Below are positions 5,177 through 5,983 of a DNA stretch of 5,983 nucleotides, piece after piece. The notes under the pieces were generated by a model, which worked only from the letters and a program-made list of their open reading frames with translations, was not told the origin of the DNA and did not search any database. The stretch comes from Caldifarciminota bacterium. Lineage in GTDB: Bacteria > Hydrothermota > UBA3072 > WFRC01. Location of the stretch: contig WFRC01000121.1 of NCBI GenBank assembly GCA_015486685.1, forward strand, positions 1-5,983. The letters run 5' to 3'. Within the stretch, counting starts at the first letter, position 1; each line of letters starts with the position of its first letter. Made by a program: the position numbers and the translations under genes.

Positions 5177-5204
5177 TTGACAAATAAATTTTGGATGTTA
5201 TTTT
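5177..5204 (+). promoter_or_regulatory. Promoter of the TetR-family gene
   Basis: A perfect TTGACA (5177-5182) is followed after 16 bp by TATTTT (5199-5204), four of six matches. The operator-like palindrome begins right after the -10 box, so transcription would start inside it. This gives a short leader ending in AAGGAG (5226-5231), ten bases before the ATG. Confidence 0.65.
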
Positions 5205-5223
5205 CTGACTGAACAGTCAGTCA
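5205..5223. promoter_or_regulatory. TetR-type operator palindrome
   Basis: CTGACTG-AA-CAGTCAG (5205-5220) is a perfect palindrome with 7-bp arms. A second perfect palindrome, TGACTGA-ACAG-TCAGTCA (5206-5223), overlaps it with its centre shifted by 2 bp. Sites of the TGACTGA/TCAGTCA form are typical upstream of TetR-family genes. Placed between the -10 box and the ribosome site of the regulator, it should mediate autorepression; that is inference from position and family habit. Confidence 0.75.
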
Positions 5224-5241
5224 ATAAGGAGATGATATTAT

Positions 5242-5823
5242 ATGGATAAAGAAAAAAAGAGAGAAATAATACTGGATGCCGCGGAAGATTTATTTGGAGA
5301 AAAGGGGTTTTTTAGAACAACGGTTGATGAAGTTTCACAGACATCTGGTATTCCAAAGGGAACGATTTATCTATATTTTAAGAGCAAGGGCGATTTATTT
5401 GTCAGGGTAATATTGAGAACACTTTCCCGGGTAGGAAGGGATATTGATGTATGCGCAAATAAAGCAGAAAAACTGGAGGATATACTTTCCTGTGTGATGA
5501 AAAAGGTAAGAAAAAAGATTTTGAGAGGGAAAAGGCATAGAGACCATATGCTGAAAACAGGAAGGCCTGACCTTCCTCCTGAAACATTAATGATAATACA
5601 TAAAAAGGTTAAACCTGCTCTGGCAGAAATAAAGAAGAAGATGGCAGAAGTATTTGATAGGTATAAATCAGAAATAAAACCATATAATCCCGATGACCTT
5701 GCCCATATATTTTTTACATTTGTAATTACATCCGTTGAAATGAAGGGCAGGAAAAGCGATAAAACTGCACTTGATATATTCTTGAATGGGATAAAAAGAC
5801 AGCCGAGAGCCGATGGCCGATAG
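5242..5823 (+). CDS. TetR/AcrR-family transcriptional regulator
   Basis: A 193-residue cytoplasmic repressor-type protein. The N-terminal TetR DNA-binding domain spans about residues 9-53: ILDAAEDLFGEKGF, then TTVDEVSQTSGIPKG (26-40) as the helix-turn-helix, then TIYLYFKSKGDLF (41-53), all typical. The remaining helices form a lysine-rich ligand and dimerisation domain whose effector cannot be read from sequence. The ATG at 5242 follows AAGGAG and gives the usual family N-terminus. The promoter carries a perfect palindrome at the transcription start, so autoregulation is likely. Genes of this family often sit ahead of efflux or lipid-related operons; any such genes would lie beyond the right edge. 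Oddly, codons 187-193 (QPRADGR) and the stop are made of a heptamer repeat array, so the original C-terminus may have been replaced or extended. Confidence 0.92.
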   Translation: MDKEKKREIILDAAEDLFGEKGFFRTTVDEVSQTSGIPKGTIYLYFKSKGDLFVRVILRTLSRVGRDIDVCANKAEKLEDILSCVMKKVRKKILRGKRHRDHMLKTGRPDLPPETLMIIHKKVKPALAEIKKKMAEVFDRYKSEIKPYNPDDLAHIFFTFVITSVEMKGRKSDKTALDIFLNGIKRQPRADGR

Positions 5824-5835
5824 CCGTTGGCGAAA
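5801..5835 (+). repeat. Heptanucleotide tandem array, AGCCGAT type, left part
   Basis: Consecutive 7-bp units read AGCCGAG, AGCCGAT, GGCCGAT and AGCCGTT, then a decayed GGCGAAA. The array begins within the last codons of the TetR-family gene and creates its TAG stop across a unit boundary at 5821-5823. Another part of the array lies beyond the 35-bp element, at 5880-5907. Confidence 0.75.
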
Positions 5836-5836
5836 G

Positions 5837-5871
5837 GACACCCTCCCTTAGTCCCTCCCGTCAAGGGAGGG
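5837..5871 (-). repeat. 35-bp hairpin/G-quadruplex dispersed element, right copy
   Basis: This is a perfect 35-nt reverse-complement copy of 262-296. On the plus strand CCCTCCC (5853-5859) pairs with GGGAGGG (5865-5871) over a 5-nt loop. The four-run G-quadruplex motif is on the minus strand, opposite 5841-5859. It begins 14 nt after the TetR-gene stop and would be the first strong hairpin in that transcript, but A residues rather than T residues follow it. A 6-bp direct repeat AAAGGA flanks it at 5833-5838 and 5873-5878. Confidence 0.75.
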
Positions 5872-5879
5872 AAAAGGAT

Positions 5880-5907
5880 AGCCGATGGCCGTTAGCCGAT
5901 AGCAAAA
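5880..5907 (+). repeat. Heptanucleotide tandem array, AGCCGAT type, right part
   Basis: Units AGCCGAT, GGCCGTT and AGCCGAT, then a decayed AGCAAAA, continue the unit type seen at 5801-5828. The two parts are separated by the 35-bp element, and their phase differs by 2 bases modulo 7. This fits an insertion into a once continuous array, with small gains or losses at the junction. Confidence 0.65.
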
Positions 5908-5940
5908 ACGAAATGAACGAAAAAAGGAGGTAATAGGAAA

Positions 5941-5983
5941 ATGCAAAATGAAAATTGCAAAATGGAAAATAGAACGAAACAAA
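5941..5983 (+). CDS. Possible start of a further gene, cut by the window edge
   Basis: An ATG at 5941 follows a near-ideal Shine-Dalgarno, AAAGGAGG (5923-5930), at ten bases, and the frame stays open for 14 codons to the edge. A second in-frame ATG lies at 5962. Against a gene, the coding stretch is the same purine-rich repeat type as 228-250 and would give a low-complexity peptide (MQNENCKMENRTKQ). It could be a gene placed just after the TetR regulator whose first codons derive from repeat DNA, or chance. Confidence 0.3.
   Translation, partial: MQNENCKMENRTKQ
5942..5964 (+). repeat. AT-rich dispersed repeat TGCAAAATGAAnATTG, right copy
   Basis: It matches the minus strand of 250-228 at 20 of 23 positions. 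It overlaps the possible gene start at 5941. The purine-rich character continues to the window edge, so the true length of the repeat is unknown. Confidence 0.45.

Noticed and set aside
5367..5864. Open frame of 165 codons on the minus strand opposite the TetR gene
   Set aside because: The TetR frame has a clear helix-turn-helix domain, promoter and ribosome site, while this frame is a Ser/Phe/Leu-rich antisense shadow that runs into repeat DNA.
5853..5875. Hairpin after the TetR gene as an intrinsic terminator
   Set aside because: The 7-bp GC-rich stem is followed by AAAA rather than a T-run, and the same element occurs at 262-296 away from any gene end.
1..5983. tRNA, rRNA, riboswitch, transposase or prophage gene
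   Set aside because: I looked for cloverleaf-like arms, conserved rRNA blocks and transposase motifs on both strands and saw none.

Overview
The window looks like a piece of chromosome from an AT-rich, Gram-negative-type bacterium, probably an uncultured lineage. The evidence is AT-rich codon use (many ATA, AGA and AAA codons), clear Shine-Dalgarno sites, sigma70-like promoters (TTGACA/TATAAT with 16-17 bp spacers), and a predicted outer-membrane barrel protein. Intergenic DNA is crowded with several dispersed repeat types. Such repeats are familiar from genomes of uncultured phyla, but I cannot assign a phylum from this window.

Layout. Bases 1-478 hold no gene. They contain a leftward promoter aimed out of the window, a 7-bp tandem array, two related palindromic repeats and a C-rich/G-rich hairpin element. 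A strong promoter whose -10 box sits inside a perfect 17-bp palindrome then drives two small overlapping genes: a DUF4160 protein (557-793, TTG start preferred) and a DUF2442 protein (774-1016). This pairing resembles a toxin-antitoxin-type two-gene cassette, but no function is demonstrated here.

The middle is a leftward three-gene operon read from a promoter at 4987-5014. Its genes are an unrecognised, tyrosine-rich, probably beta-barrel protein (4949-3852), uvrB (3849-1840; nucleotide excision repair) and nadC (1892-1080; NAD biosynthesis). The genes are tightly packed. There are 2 nt between the first stop and the uvrB start, which has no Shine-Dalgarno of its own. uvrB and nadC overlap by 53 nt, and nadC carries its own AAGGAGG site inside uvrB.

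On the right, a TetR-family regulator (5242-5823) is transcribed rightward from a TTGACA promoter. A palindromic operator-like site lies just after its -10 box, suggesting autoregulation. The last seven codons and the stop of this gene lie in a 7-bp tandem array (AGCCGAT type). That array is interrupted by a 35-bp element that is a perfect inverted copy of the element at 262-296. The window ends in a purine-rich repeat that has a good Shine-Dalgarno and an ATG and may begin a further gene.

I did not find a defence system, CRISPR array, transposase or RNA gene. The most unusual content is the repeat architecture (heptamer arrays, covarying palindromes, the hairpin/G-quadruplex element in inverted copies at both ends), the operator-bearing DUF4160-DUF2442 pair, and the odd operon of barrel protein, uvrB and nadC.
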